Of a stretch of DNA of 64,000 bases, positions 21,245 to 33,767 are shown one piece after another. Location: contig NC_088320.1 in NCBI RefSeq assembly GCF_910592395.1, positions 13,144,501 through 13,208,500 on the forward strand. The letters run 5' to 3'. The translations under genes and the position numbers were made by a program. The stretch is from Lineus longissimus. Its lineage: Eukaryota; Nemertea; Pilidiophora; Heteronemertea; Lineidae. How positions within the stretch are numbered: position 1 is the first letter of the stretch; each line of letters begins with the position of its first letter. The notes beneath the pieces are model-generated. The model ran no database searches, was not told the origin of the DNA, and saw only the letters and a program-made list of their open reading frames with translations.

Positions 21245-21405
21245 TCCGTCCACGGATAGCTGATGGCCCATGAACGTTCCATCCATGGAGCCCATGGATG
21301 GATAGTTCATGATTATCGCAAACAACGTTTAACAACTGGTCTCCCATCAGCTATCCACTGATGGGCCATGGATGGAACGTTCATGGGACTTCCGTGGTAG
21401 ATTCT
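21245..21405. repeat. Inverted repeats built on a CCATCAGCTATCC motif
   Basis: GATAGCTGATGGCCCATGAACG and its inverted relatives GATGGGCCATGGATGGAACG form hairpins across this block. In copy 2 (near 36965) the interior is missing, with the ends joined at GATGG. Related palindromes recur at 61620-61800. Confidence 0.7.
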
Positions 21406-21797
21406 ATGCTGTGAGTTCCATCATAGTTCCACTAGAAAGAAAAGAAATAAAATCTTTTTAACCCATATTTATTATATTAAACTTAATGTGTATTTTACAC
21501 CATACCTTACAATAATGTTTTCATCTTATTTACAATCATTTCATTTACACGTTAATTACAATTACACTTAAATTTACCCCTTTAATTACAATCACTTTAT
21601 TTACATTTGAATTAAAATCTTATTTGCCCCTTATTTACAATCATTTTACTTTACAATTACTTCCAATTAATCCCTTCTATACAATTAACCCCCATATTAA
21701 CATGTTACAATCAACGGATTCCCCACCCACTTTACAATTATTTACAATTAATCCCTTCTATTCAATTAACCCCCATAATTACATGTTACAATCAATG

Positions 21798-21990
21798 GCT
21801 TTCCCCACCCGCTTGTCGTCTACCTCTAACAGCTTGGCCCAGCTGTCGGGGCTATCCACAGCCAGGCACCTGTAATTTGTATGGCCACGCCAAAAGTCTT
21901 TCTCCTCTGGCTCTGCTGGGCCCTCATCTCGACGGAACAGCTTGACGCTGTAGGCAAATGAGCGCTGCCATGCAAATGGCGAGCGATTAA
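21798..21990 (-). CDS. Unrecognised exon-like ORF conserved in both duplication copies
   Basis: The frame reads RSFAYSVKLFRRDEGPAE and later DSWAKLLEVDDKRVGKAID on the minus strand. The same peptide with only a few changes is encoded at 37563-37381. A possible acceptor (TGGCAG, or TTGCAG in copy 2) precedes CGCTCATTTGCC. The high GC in AT-rich surroundings and the preserved frame suggest a real exon. I do not recognise the family. Confidence 0.4.
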
Positions 21991-22038
21991 TAAGAATGCA
22001 ATATCACAGGGTATGGTTGTTTGTCTGGTCGAAATCAA

Positions 22039-22357
22039 GTAGTGATGAATAGTCTAATTTTGGCCATCTCCATGTACATGAGGGGTGCACTTGCAATCTG
22101 CAGATACATGTTCGCTGCTAACTGAATACATGTAATGAAACATATATCGTAACTCTATGGCAGGTCCATGACAAGCACATATCACACTGTTGGATGAACC
22201 ATGTATCATGTACCGACCGGCATGGCCATGGGATGTACTCCCTTGGGCTTTCCATTTAGCTGTTGAATAGAAATATACACTTACAGTAAATATATCAAGC
22301 AGAACAGGTCAGATCAATCTAGATCAGATATGTTTATATCGGATAAGTTTAGATTTA
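22039..22357. other. Duplicated non-coding segment left of the Tigger insertion
   Basis: No ORF, RNA gene or repeat beyond the segmental duplication is visible here. It ends at the TA target (22356-22357) of the inserted transposon. Confidence 0.5.
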
Positions 22358-25300
22358 CTCTAATCTCCCACTTACCTGTCCCATTTCCAAACCCTATCGC
22401 AAGTGACTAAGTCCGAATATTGCTAATTTTGGTTGGGGCAGAGCTCAATTTATGGAACAGCCTGGAGTAGTGACATGACAATGGACACTGTAAGGCTTTA
22501 CGACAATCTTGCCTAGTCACGTAGTCGTTTACGTGTACTGCGGCTGGGCGACCGGGGCAATTAGGGTCACGGTTTCGTAACAGCTCAAGATCACTGTGGC
22601 GATTCGTTCACCATTTAACACACTGTATTTACACAATGGGAGCTACTACAACCGATCAATTGCCCAATGGAATAAGGGTGATTATAGAAGAGTCCTGGCT
22701 ATTCTGCAGTTAAGCAGTGAAGTGGTCTAGGAACACCCACAAGGAGTCTTTAAACTGTGATCGGGCCTGATTGTTGATTTCATCACCTGTAGTTAAAAAG
22801 AGTGGCCTCGTCTTTGACATGGAAGGGTAAAGTCACTAGATTGGAACTGGGACGAAAGAACAGGGTGATCTACTGCCTGATAATGGGCATTAAAGAAAAA
22901 ATTGAACAGAAGATTAACATTCTGATAAGGTTTTATTCATCATGAAAGTCAACATCAGCGTCATCAGGGTCAAACTCAAGCTCATCATTAACCTCTTCAA
23001 GTTCCCCATCTGCTGGATGCGGGATCACTGGGTCGTCATTCCCGTCCGGAAGAAGTCCACTTAGTCTCCACCCACTGACTATCACTTGGAATGCCACTCT
23101 TTCCCAGGCGAGACTGATCATACGTACTACTTCCTGGCGGGAAATCTGATCACAGTGTCCATCATCTTCGGTATGTCCAATCTTCCAGGCTTTCCACACC
23201 AATCTGAGATGACATTTAAAACTGCGATTTACAGTTAAGTCCAAAGGTTGCAAAATTGAAGTGCATCGTCCAGGAATGAACGAATCCTGTCCATTTTGCC
23301 GCGGAATTTCCTCCGTAAACAGATGATGTCTATGGGCAGGGTAGCGATCCAAGATGAGGAGAAAGGTTGCTCCGGCAATAAATGGCACAACAATGGCTTG
23401 CAACCATTCGATCAATGACTGATGTCTTGCCCAGCCATTCGGAGTACCTGTAACCTAAGATTAAAACGTTTCGTTTAGAAATAAAGAATAAATCGGTGCA
23501 ATTCATGAAAATGTATGACTCATTCTCCGATTGTATTGTTGCTCAGCCAGCTGATAGCTTTGGGAAATGGTTTCAAAGATCAACCTACTGCAATGATTCT
23601 AAAAATAGAACAGGATTCGTAAAAAGACCATTAAACACGAGGAGCAGGCAGATCATAGAGCTAGCTCCATTGGCAGTTGAAGATGATATGGTCATCTAAC
23701 AGCTAATAAACCAGGATTAGTTAATGAAAAGGTTTACTAACTCGCACGTTCTGGGGAGCATGGGCTCGCAGTTCTGCAATAACTTCGCCTTCAGCATCCA
23801 AGCCCCTAAATTTGACCTCAGCTGGTAGTTTTCGTCCATCGCTGGAGACGGCCAAGGTTACCGTGCATCCAATCTTCCCGTTCCCTCTTGAGGATCTGAT
23901 GTCGATCGAATGTGATCCTGTTGTAGCCATTGTGGTTTTCGGCACCATGTCAAAGTTGACAAATGTTTCATCCATGTTGATGATCACATGGAAATTTCCA
24001 TTTTGGATGATTTGAGACGTTTCCCTACGATAGACGGCCGCTATTTCCATAGCGTTGTCGGGGAGGGTTCGCGTGTCCTTATTCTTTCTTCGATGGCTTA
24101 TTCTTTTTCTGAAAGGAAAAGGAGACCACTTTTAGCTTTGAAAAACGTAGCTTACTCCCCCATTACTGTCCATTTCTTGGTCATTGGGCCCATTATTCCA
24201 TTATGGCAGAACAAAAGTTGTGAGAGAACCCAACCCAAGTGAGATACCAATTTACGAAAAGGATTCGTTGTTTTTACCTTTCTTTGAATCGGGTCAGCCA
24301 GTGATCTGACGCTCGGAAATCCTGATTGCGAGGCCTTTGCGCTCTCGTCTGCTGCCTTTGTTCCTCCGTCAGATTAGTCCACCATTGTCTGTATTCTCTG
24401 GCTGCTTGTGACTGGAGATCGATCCCGGATACTGGAATTCCATGCTGGCGGCGTTGAATAAACCAGTCGTTGAGCTGATTTTCCATGTCTGCCCAAAACG
24501 CTGAAAAGGACAAACGGTAGGCCTATCAAGCAGACGGTGAAGGGATGAATCGGAGGGGGAGAAGAGTAGAGTATGCCTGAAATCTAAGAAGAGTCCCTGA
24601 ATAATGTCGAACTATGGATAAAACCTCATTTCACAGTGAAAGCCTGAACTCACTGTCGCGCTTTTGCGCCGCGTTTTCACCGAGGCGCGGAAATCAATTG
24701 TTATTCATTAGGTGAACAAAGGATTCCCCGCCCGGCGGTGAAAATGCGGCGGAAAAACGCGTCAGTGAGTACAGGCCTTAAACTTATGGGCCTACTTCAC
24801 TTAAAATTGTACATCTTTCGTAAATTCCTGACAAAAATGAGTTACCTTGTTCATCATTGCCATGCTGCCGAATCCTCCGCCGTCTCCTCTCAATTTGGGT
24901 GCACCTGTCGCGGCGTTCCGACATCTCTTCATACTGGTCTAGCCATCTTGAGAATGTCCTTGGATGGATGCGGTGATGTACGGCAAAAGAACGACAAGAC
25001 CGGGCATGCGCAATGCCCATCGCATGGTGCAGCCTAAAAGTATCCACGTAGTCCAAACGCTGATTCAAGCTGTAGCCATGAAGATGTCTCCTTTCTTGGC
25101 CTTCGTTAGCCGCACCATTATTACCTCCGTCGTCACCACCATCACCATGCCCACCATTACCGCCACCATCACCGTCGTCACCGTTATCCATCGAATTCAC
25201 GACCCAAAATCCAATGGCAAAGCAAAAAATCCAAAACAAATGCATCTCGTCGATTAACAAATCGAACCTCTGACAAAAACATCAATGAGTACACAAGAAC

Positions 25301-25554
25301 TGTCCAACTTCTCTTATACTGTTTTGGAGAATACGTAATTGTTATGTCACTGAGGTCATCCGTAACCTCACCCGATTAGGCCTGGTGTAATTCTTTGCCA
25401 GGCTCTGGGGTGTGACAAGGAAGTCGACAGAACAATTATAATATTGATCCAGGGCATTCTGTTTCCGACCATACCCCACCCCATTTTATTGGACTTAGGA
25501 TTTTCTGATGATTTTCCGGGTTCAGGAATGGGACAGGTAAGTTGGAGATTAGAG
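22358..25554 (-). mobile_element. Complete pogo/Tigger-type DNA transposon, 3,197 bp
   Basis: The left end CTCTAATCTCCCACTTACC and the right end (reverse complement CTCTAATCTCCAACTTACC) form 28-bp inverted repeats with a single mismatch. TA flanks both ends (22356-22357 and 25555-25556). The paralogous segment at 37958-37959 has a single TA, so the insertion is defined to the base. The interior encodes a four-exon transposase without visible lesions. Confidence 0.92.
22933..25245 (-). CDS. Pogo/Tigger transposase, four exons
   Basis: Exons 25245-24846, 24500-24278, 24108-23742 and 23454-22933 join with GT-AG borders and matching phase to an uninterrupted 503 residues. A start at the second Met (25191, MDNGDDGDGG) would remove a hydrophobic N-terminus and is more likely. 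An N-terminal Pipsqueak/CENP-B-type helix-turn-helix (YSLNQRLDYVDTF ... HPRTFSRWLDQY) precedes a second HTH of the Tc5/CENP-B type (SQAAREYRQWW ... SDHWLTRFKER). The DDE core shows NMDETFVNFD, LLILDRYPAH and SILQPLD, so all three acidic residues appear present. The C-terminus is acidic. Intact ORF and termini make this copy potentially active. Confidence 0.88.
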
Positions 25555-26490
25555 TATGTTAATGGGCAAGGTGAATAATATCGAAACTCCAGCCCAACAA
25601 CGCAGACAGCACTCATCAGACAATCCTATTCAACATAATCACGATGAGCAGTATATTGTCAGTTGAGTGGAAATGTTGATGTTGAGGTGCATGTGATTGT
25701 ACCAGGTTACATCAGACTGGTCAAGCGACTTAAGCACTTAATACACCTCTGCTAATAGGCTAATAGCGACCTACATGTAAGTTACCCTGGGACTCTAATA
25801 ATTGATTCTCATAAGTTTTGGGGCCGTTAATTAATAACTTAAGATCGTTTGGTGAACACCCTGGGGTGAACACTCAATGTTAATCATGTGTATGTTCCAT
25901 ACTGTGTGAATTTCGTTTATTGATTTCGATTGCTATAGCTTGGCCGAAAGACAAGGTAACTGTATTCTGGATGAACCCAGGTAGATGCATACAAATTAGA
26001 GGAATTACCTTTCTCTTCAGGTCACTCCCGTACTGAGTAAACCTATGTTTCTTGTGACTGTAGCACGCCTGGATAATGTGCGGATCTGTAGAATCTAAGC
26101 CGTGCGTATTCAGCAGCGATGTTATTTTATCCTTGAAAGAGAAAGGACATGGTGAAAGGTGAATCATATTTAAAACACTAGTGACTATGCAGTACACATG
26201 TTCCGTCAACTAGTATTTAGAATGACTTCAGTCAATAGATAGTCTTGGATCAAGCGTTCGGTCACCGTGGCTGTGGTGGTAACAGAAAGATCATCATGGC
26301 CTTATCATTGCCATGTTTTACAAAGAGGGTTAAACGAGTTGTTATTCTGATTGGTTGTGATTGTTGTCCTTGATTATGAGGCCTACCACTGAACACCTAG
26401 CATGATTTGAAATGTTTGCATGGCGTGGGATCATCAGTTTATGGTTACTAACTACTGTAATTCAAAACTTGACTTTCTGCTAGCAATTCT
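25555..26490. repeat. Segmental duplication copy 1, right block
   Basis: It matches 37958-38896 at high identity. It includes a single-copy-looking region with no recognisable product; the short minus-strand frames around 25880-26209 are disrupted differently in copy 2. I see no regulatory or RNA gene signal. Confidence 0.7.
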
Positions 26491-27107
26491 CTCCATTTTC
26501 CATTTTCTCCTCTCTCCAACTCACTACTATCGCTATTGACTGCGTAACATACACTAACATTCTTTCGCTATCATTGCTAACTTCATTTACTAGAACACTG
26601 GCCTCTTTGTAGCCGATTATGTAACCCATAGTGGAAACACCTGACAGCGCCGCCCGGCATGATCCACGTGCTACTGGCATATTTATAACTCGTAGTAAAT
26701 AAGGTTGTAAAAATATGCAAATGAGATGCCGTATATGGAAACCATGACGTCACTAAGCAGTTCTTATTTCTGCTACGGGTGGCGCTGTTGCTTGCTTCTG
26801 GAGGCGTTATTCAACCTCTTTAATGGCTCGAGGGAGAGTGGTTCCACCAACACCACCACTGACATATTACATATTTTGGACACCTTTCAAATTTTTGGGA
26901 CCCTCTGTCGTTCTCGGCATAACTAATTTTCCGAGTTTACTGGGATACTGTTCTCTGTATTAATACTACTAGTTGATAACTAACAAATTTGCCCCCCTCA
27001 GCACACTTACTTAATATTACATATCATGTTTTTTCGTCTCAAACCAACCATACGATGAACTATTCATCTAATGTGTTTGTGTTGTCACTTATATACGTTT
27101 TGCTTAA

Positions 27108-27328
27108 AGGGGGACTATAGGCAGGAGCAGGCGGGTCAAATTGACTCTCTTCAGGTGACTATATACACGGTAAGCAGGTAAGGGCTCTGGGTCATGTTAG
27201 ATTCACCACTAAATATATGCCTCCTTCAAGCACGAAGAGTTTTGACGTACTGTGAGATGTGAGAGACTCCTATTGGCGATTTCTTGTGATTTTATCTTGC
27301 CGACCTAGCTACTGCCTATAGAGTTCCT
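27108..27328. mobile_element. MITE with TTAA target duplication
   Basis: The left end AGGGGGACTATAGGCAGGAGC is mirrored at the right by GCTACTGCCTATAGAGTTCCT, and TTAA flanks both sides (27104-27107 and 27329-27332). The 221-bp interior is non-coding. TTAA duplications occur in piggyBac and Kolobok elements; the end sequence suits a Kolobok-type MITE, but I cannot decide. Confidence 0.7.
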
Positions 27329-27540
27329 TTAAGGTTTGGTTTTGTAACGGAGAACAATAAATAAAATCATTAAGCCAGCAGCTATCATCAGTCATAAGAA
27401 TCGATCTTACCCATGCTATCCATAACGGTCAGGATCACGCCGTTTGACAACTGTTATTGTTCCTTAGATTGTATTGTGCTACTGTTTCAGTTCGAAACCA
27501 ATTCTGTATTTCATGAGAGTGAGAGCTAAAAAAGTAAATA

Positions 27541-28013
27541 TCATCGTCGGTTCCTAATCATTATCATTCTACCCCGTGAGCGAGCGATGACGGTGAAGTA
27601 TTGGCGATAGGTCCTGTGTGCTCTGTCATTTGGAACTTGATCATTCCAGCAAATTCTCCGAAGAGAGCTTCTTTGTCGGTTGCTTTCAGCACGGTCCTGC
27701 AGGATGATGTTGTCAAGTCTTTTAGTACCTCTTGTGACTAACCTTACACTGCTTCTGCTTTGCAACCACCGTCAGCCAGGTAGGGGTCTTGATGTCTATA
27801 TTCGATGCAGTTTTGTGAAGTTGTCATTTGAAATGTAAGACACAACTGTCCTGATGTCAAACGTACCATATCAAAATCACTGAATTCGTTTGATGTGTGA
27901 GGATGATAAATGACTTGAGATATCGTTTTGTTACAGTTAACACATATGTTTGTCAGGCGGAACGCTCTTTTTTTTAATTTCAGCCAGACTCTCCATGATT
28001 GTGGTGCATACAT
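27541..28013 (-). CDS. Unrecognised ORFs in two frames, possible decayed gene
   Basis: The minus strand reads MYAPQSWRVWLKLKKRAFR and CVNCNKTISQVIYH (28013-27744), then continues in another frame (27765-27541) with a basic tail. The composition is coding-like, but I recognise no domain, and the frame change suggests a frameshift or an unseen intron. Confidence 0.25.
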
Positions 28014-28522
28014 ATAATATCCAGTGTAGATTAATCTATATTGGTAATATGAACAATAGCCTGGTGTGACGTAGCGGCTTTTAAGGCACTGGTACCTCTC
28101 TGTTAAAACAGCTGAACACCTATATCAAAATAACAAAGAGTTTATTATAAGAGAAAATTATGTAAAAATTTTTTATAGCCATCTGCTGAAATAAAGCATA
28201 TAAATATTAGTCATGAGAGTTCGTGTACAAAGTGTAGCAATGTTCAGTTCAGTCCCTTCAGTTCACAAGGGCAAAGTTCACACGGCAATGTTCACAGGGT
28301 AACTGAGAAAAAGGTCCAGTTCCAAAGATGAATTCCAAGTATAACTGAGAAAATGTCCAGTTCCGAGTAAGGGCCCAGATATGGCGACACAGAGGTGTAA
28401 AGGGTTAAGAGGCAATTATGAGAATACGGACTTAGGCTATCCGTTCCCAATAAGAATACGGAATTTAGGCGTTCCGATTCGAATACGTATATGTGTGCGT
28501 TTCACAGCTGCAGCGAAGACTC

Positions 28523-29013
28523 CATTCGGCACCAACGCCAGGCGATCATAATTCCCGAACCGAAAAGTCCGGATTCGATTAACAGCTTCCCCGAAAAGGG
28601 ATTCTGGAGCTCCAATTCGACACATTCGGCACCAACGCCAGGCGATCATAATTCCCGAACCGAAAAGTCCAGATTCGATAAACAGCTTCCCCGAAAAGGG
28701 ATTCTGGAGCTCCAATTCGACACATTCGGCACCAACGCCAGGCGATCATAATTCCCGAACCGAAAAGTCCGGATTCGATAAACAGCTTCCCCGAAAAGGG
28801 ATTCTGGAGCTCCAATTCGACACATTCGAACCAACGCCAGGCGATCATAATTCCCGAACCGAAAAGTCCGGATTCGATAAACAGCTTCCCCGAAAAGGGA
28901 TTCTGGAGCTCCAATTCGACACATTCGGCACCAACGCCAGGCGATCATAATTCCCGAACCGAAAAGTTCGGATTCGATAAACAGCTTCCCCGAAAAGGGA
29001 TTCAGGAGCTCCA
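28523..29013. repeat. Minisatellite, 5 x 100 bp
   Basis: ACCAACGCCAGGCGATCATA recurs at 28531, 28631, 28731, 28830 and 28930. The unit is 100 bases (99 in one copy), with very few substitutions and higher GC than the surroundings. As 100 is not a multiple of three, the apparent minus-strand ORFs cycle through three frames of the same unit and are not genes. Confidence 0.92.
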
Positions 29014-30510
29014 ATCAATCCAAATCACAAGGCAAGCATAACCAACTGCTTTCCTTGGAGTCTTTCTGAGTCCTCGCCAAAAGCACACACCAACAACCAT
29101 AGATCACCCAACCACTCGCCATTGTCAAGTCATTGATAAGTCATTGTAAAGTCATTGATCTGCACTATTGTCCAGTCCTACATGAATGTTCATTCCTGAT
29201 TCTAACTGATTCCATATTACATCACTATGATCTTGGATAACATAATGACCATGGTTATGGTTACATGATTCTGATCTTAGATTACTTAGCTCAATTGACT
29301 CACAATAAACTCACCAATTAATATAGGGAAGAAATAAAACAAAACATGGGATTCATCACACCAGTCCTGGACTACGAAGATCCGATCCGATGTGCCTTAG
29401 ATAACCCTGAATCATCAGCGCAGTGGTCGCAAAATATTGAATACGGCATGTTAAGACATCTTGCTGCAGACAAACAGATCAATTATGACGTTTAACAGCG
29501 TTACCTTATAGTGCTAGGTGATCGCTGGATTTATGAGTTTTTTTAATGTTCAGTGGCTTTGGTAGACATGGCGACGCTTGCACACAGTGCAGAGTTCACT
29601 ATAGTTGTCTTTAACATCGGCATCGGCCAGCCAGATGGAGGCACATACGATGCTATTTCTCTTTTAGCGTGTGCTCTATTGTGTATCAATCCGGACTGTT
29701 TAACAGTAGCCGCGCTACACGTTGATGCACGGTTTCACTGTCATCTGAGTGAAAAGAAGGCCAGTGTATGGAGAGGGTGGTGGCGTGTCGTCAAATGGGT
29801 TCACGGGTATACCAGAAGAAGGTACGTGTAGCTTTTTGTGCAACAAAGTGACAGTGTAAAACACAATTGGTTTCTCTCAATGGTATACGTGGTAGATTAT
29901 TGATCGAGAGGTATTCTGTTTTTCTGGTCCTCCATGTCAAAGGAGATTCCCGAGTAGTAGCCCAGAGATATATCTGCACTTTCCAGACTGATGATTGGTG
30001 GGCTGGATCTTATTACGGTATCAGGCAAGAACTCACTATCCAGATTCAGTCGGTCCTCTTTTTTTAAATAGCGGGAAATTTGGTCTTGAATCTGTATGAT
30101 TTTTTATGAGCTCACTCGGTTACCAAGGTTTACATGGTTTGATTTCTGATTTTCGGAGGTTTCATACACAAAACCGCACGGGATCGATTTCAAGAGATAT
30201 ATATCAGACCACACCCGAGTAGTGGTCATTGGCTTGGAAAACATTAAGGCTGTGGGTCGAGCGGTTTGCTTGTGGTATACCACACCGGCAGAAATCAAAC
30301 GAAATCAAACGAAATCGTTTTGTACTCCAAAAAAAGATATTTCCCAGGTCAAGAGAATTACCACTTTCGGAATTACATTAGTACTGCGCTTTGACTCACA
30401 ACATAGTTCGCTCGATGAGACTTCAAAACATTGCTCTGTGTAGCTTCTAACAGAATTATGCTTCACCCGTGCATATAATTTGGTTGCTGTGTGGGATACG
30501 TTTGTTTGAA
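29014..30510. other. Stretch without a recognised gene
   Basis: AT-rich DNA with one plus-strand ORF of 92 codons at 29553-29831 (MALVDMATLAHSAEF at its start) that resembles nothing I know. No terminal repeats or RNA genes were seen. Confidence 0.4.
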
Positions 30511-30512
30511 TA

Positions 30513-30690
30513 GGGTGTAGAAAGTTGAAATGTCCTTGGATAGAATGTTCGGGGAATAATGATTTGATTATACGCTTTATTCTCTCAGCTGTTGACGGTT
30601 GAGGCCACCATACCATATTACACAATTCGTCAGGATACAACAGGGCCGGAAACCTTTTCAAGGAGGGCACTTTCCACTTCTAAACATTTG
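30513..30690. repeat. Dispersed repeat of about 150 bp, member 1
   Basis: A segment starting GGGTGTAGAAAGTTGAAATGTCC, with AGCTGTTGACGG and a run ending near GGGCCGGAAACC, is related to 39103-39240 and 41007-41150. The three diverged copies share order and orientation. No coding or tRNA-like promoter is visible. Confidence 0.6.
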
Positions 30691-33600
30691 TCACAAAACG
30701 CGTCATTTCTAACTATGGTTGTCAGTGTGTCAGTATGAGTGTTGGTGTGAAGGGGTTAATGTTTGGTTTTAATGGGTGTGTTGTAGGGAATTGGCCAGTG
30801 GGTTTCTGAGCACTTCCTGTCTGGTGAGAATGAGAAGAAGGAATGAGGTGTGAATTTGCTTAGGGTAAGTGTGCCAAACCTTTTATAATATACAATGTAC
30901 ACTTGGTGGATATCGCTAGGTTCAGTGAAACCAGTTTCAAAGTAGTTACACGTATTCAGTTGGGTAGTTTAGTTAGTTTGGTGTGATAAGCCAGTTTGTA
31001 TTAGTTTGGTTGTAGATAGCCAGCTTTGTATAGATCTTTGTGTAATAGGCCTGTGGAAGTGTACAGTGGTAATTTACATGTGGGAGGACAGGGTGTTGTC
31101 CGGTATGACCGTCTGGTATTGTATATGTATGGGCCGGTCAAAGTACTGTGTGGTGTATGGAGCTCCATCCGGGTAATTAATTAATTAGTAATTTAGTTAA
31201 TCTAATTGCATGCTTGCCGCTGGGTGTGTTTACTTGTTCATAGTTAAATTTCAACCAGTTACTTAGTATGTTTCCTGTTTATTCTATTTTAGTTCCTATA
31301 CTAAACGTGAAGTGCAGAAACCCGTCGGTTGTGTCATCACAGGTCGCAGCGTCAATCTGGGCGCAACATCGAATCGTGACAACATTCAAACGCTTTCTCC
31401 GGGCAAAAAGGTTAAAGGTTACCTGTTAGTTTGTGTCCTATCAATGACCACGTTAAATCTTTGGGTAAACTCTGGGTAAACACTATTAACAAGAATAAGC
31501 CAGCTGTTAACCATGAGATTAGATCACTTTGCAAAGTTCTGGGACAACCAAAGGTTAATTCAAAATTAACAGTTTTTTTATTCTAGTGTTCACTCCGAAT
31601 TAACTTGCATGACATTGCTTTAACACTAACACATAGAGTTAGCACATTTCCATAGCAAATACTCGTAATATCTAATGTCTAAGGTTTCAATGTGATTATG
31701 GCATGTATGGCTTGCAGTCTACTAGATCCGAAGCCATATTGTGCTGTTGCTCGTCGTGGCTGTGTGCGTCTGTACGTATACGGCGGCGGTTACAAACTTT
31801 AACTCGACTTCGTGTCAGCTACAATCCTGGGAAGTTGATCAACCCCGATTGAACTTTACTTTAGGAACAACACGAAAGCATCAGCAATTGAGGCGGTGAG
31901 AACCATGAGTCGCCGAAGCGAAAATTTGGTCAAAAATGAGTTAAGTGCATGTAGCAACCTCTTACGCTGAATTCTATTTTTGACACATTGAAGTAGTTGA
32001 GATGGAACCACTCCAATTTTTTTCCATTAAAATGTAACAAAATTAACCTTTAACTTCTTCGTTCATCTTGGGACCGGTTTGAGTCCGCATTGTACATACA
32101 ACCGCTGTGCCGTCAGTACTCGTTCTCCGGGTGAGCAGTTTATGTGTACCTAGAAGATTTTTACCGGTTACAAATTGTGCCTAAAGTTGGTGCATCTTTC
32201 AAAACATTGAGCATCTTTCAAGAATCGTAATTTATCTGGGGACGGGATAGCCCGTGGGAGGACCCCGTAGGGGGTATAAAAGCTCATGTTAGCCCCAAAA
32301 CAATGAGATTGCCTGCACACCAGGCCCAATTAGCCAACTAGCGGTTCTCCTAGTAGAACTCTTACTAGTACACTGAGAATTATCATTTAAGTCAGGTTAG
32401 TACTGTCTTACATTCTGTCAGATTCCTCACGCACATGTTTATGCATTGTGTAGCTTGCTAATAGCAGCACTGGTTATCCATGAGGATGAATGTACTTTAA
32501 TTAATCTATAGGCAAAACAAAGGCAGTAGCTTTGATCTTTTTGGTGTACCAACTCCAAATTGACTTGAGTCAGCTCCTAAACCCAGAGGGTTATATTTGA
32601 GCAATCCTATCTAATCTATTGGTATTTCTGGGGAGGTAAACAATCAATTCTAAAGATGCCAGAACCTTCGGTTCCCCTGGATGCACCAAGTGTGCACATA
32701 TATCCAGATGATATCATCATCATTGGCACTTTTATAGAACTAGAAGATCTAGTTGAGTTTTTGGACGAGTTAATTGAACTCATGGTCCGTCTTATAGACG
32801 GCGAAGATATCAACATGAGTCGATATCCTTCTATCAACCATTTTCTGTAAATATGAGATTGTTTGGAGAGTGTTTTAATCAGACCAAGAGCTGACTGCTG
32901 AATTGTTTTGGGAGTGTTTTAATCAGACCAAGAGCTGATTGCTGTGTTTAAAGAGTTCCATGTTGTGTCACTGTATTTGTGTAGTTGTAAATAGTTGTAA
33001 ATAGTTGAAGTCAAGTGTTGACATTAAAATATATAATCACATATAAGTGTCTGTCCTTTGTGGAACAGTAGAGTCTTCATCTTCCTGAGTCATATCCTCC
33101 GATTCTCCATGGCCCTGATCCCTTTTGAAAGTCCCTGCCTGAGGAATTCAGAAATGTCTTCCTGATTGTGCTTGTCCCTGTCTCTAGTGACACCTTGACC
33201 GCTCAGAATGGCTTTCCCGTTACAAAAAATTCAGATATTGAGGAACCAGAACCAACCTTTTTTTAAATTGAAAGTCATTTAGTAGACCAGTTCTTACCGC
33301 CTAAATTTATGCCTCATACGCGGGTTATGGTTAAATTAACGGATGGAAGGTCCTTATTTTGTCTCTGTGTCACTATAATATTGAGATATGTGACCCACTC
33401 TGCCAAATTGAGGCTGTAGGGAAAATTCCTGAAATTGAGCTATTGGTACTGGCTTATTCTTTAAAATGATGTCTGATGCATGAGGATCTCTTGATGATGG
33501 GCTGAGATACGAGCATCAGAATATATCACCCTCTTAAATAAAAAGATGAGACAACCTTGTCCGAAAATAGGTTATTTATGGATAAGCACTTGAAAAAGCA

Positions 33601-33760
33601 ACTTGGCTTTAGTGGCCTCGAAACACATCTAGACATAGTTGAAATGACTCAGGAAAGACATAAAATCATTTTTCTTCCCCTTTCACCTATTTCTCCCTTC
33701 CTCGATGATAGTAACAATAAAGTAATATTTATTTTTCCCCTTTCCAAAACCTGATAAAGC
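30690..33760. other. Long stretch without a confident gene
   Basis: It includes a GT-rich part (30720-31380) that resembles a solo LTR in composition but lacks matched ends, and a mostly single-copy part. A 64-codon plus-strand ORF at 32656-32850 (MPEPSVPLDAPSVHIY) is followed by two short direct repeats (GTTTTAATCAGACCAAGAGC at about 32871 and 32915) and AT-rich 3'-UTR-like sequence. I recognise no product. Confidence 0.35.
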
Positions 33761-33767
33761 CGCTACC

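Larger units (their letters stand above)
21003..26828. repeat. Segmental duplication, copy 1 (interrupted by a Tigger element)
   Basis: The sequence 21003-22357 matches 36677-37959, 25555-26480 matches 37958-38896, and about 26490-26820 matches 45916-46235. Copy 1 holds a 3.2-kb transposon absent from copy 2. Copy 2 has about 7 kb between its last two blocks. Low-complexity TTTACAATTA-type DNA fills 21480-21800. The part 26210-26480 shows no coding signal. Confidence 0.85.

Noticed and set aside
28437-29014. Overlapping minus-strand ORFs of 90-120 codons
   Set aside because: The 100-bp period shifts frame each unit, producing one set of peptides in rotation; this is a minisatellite artefact.
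30720-31390. Solo LTR
   Set aside because: TG...CA-like edges and GT-rich content are suggestive, but I found no matching target duplication, second LTR or primer-binding site.
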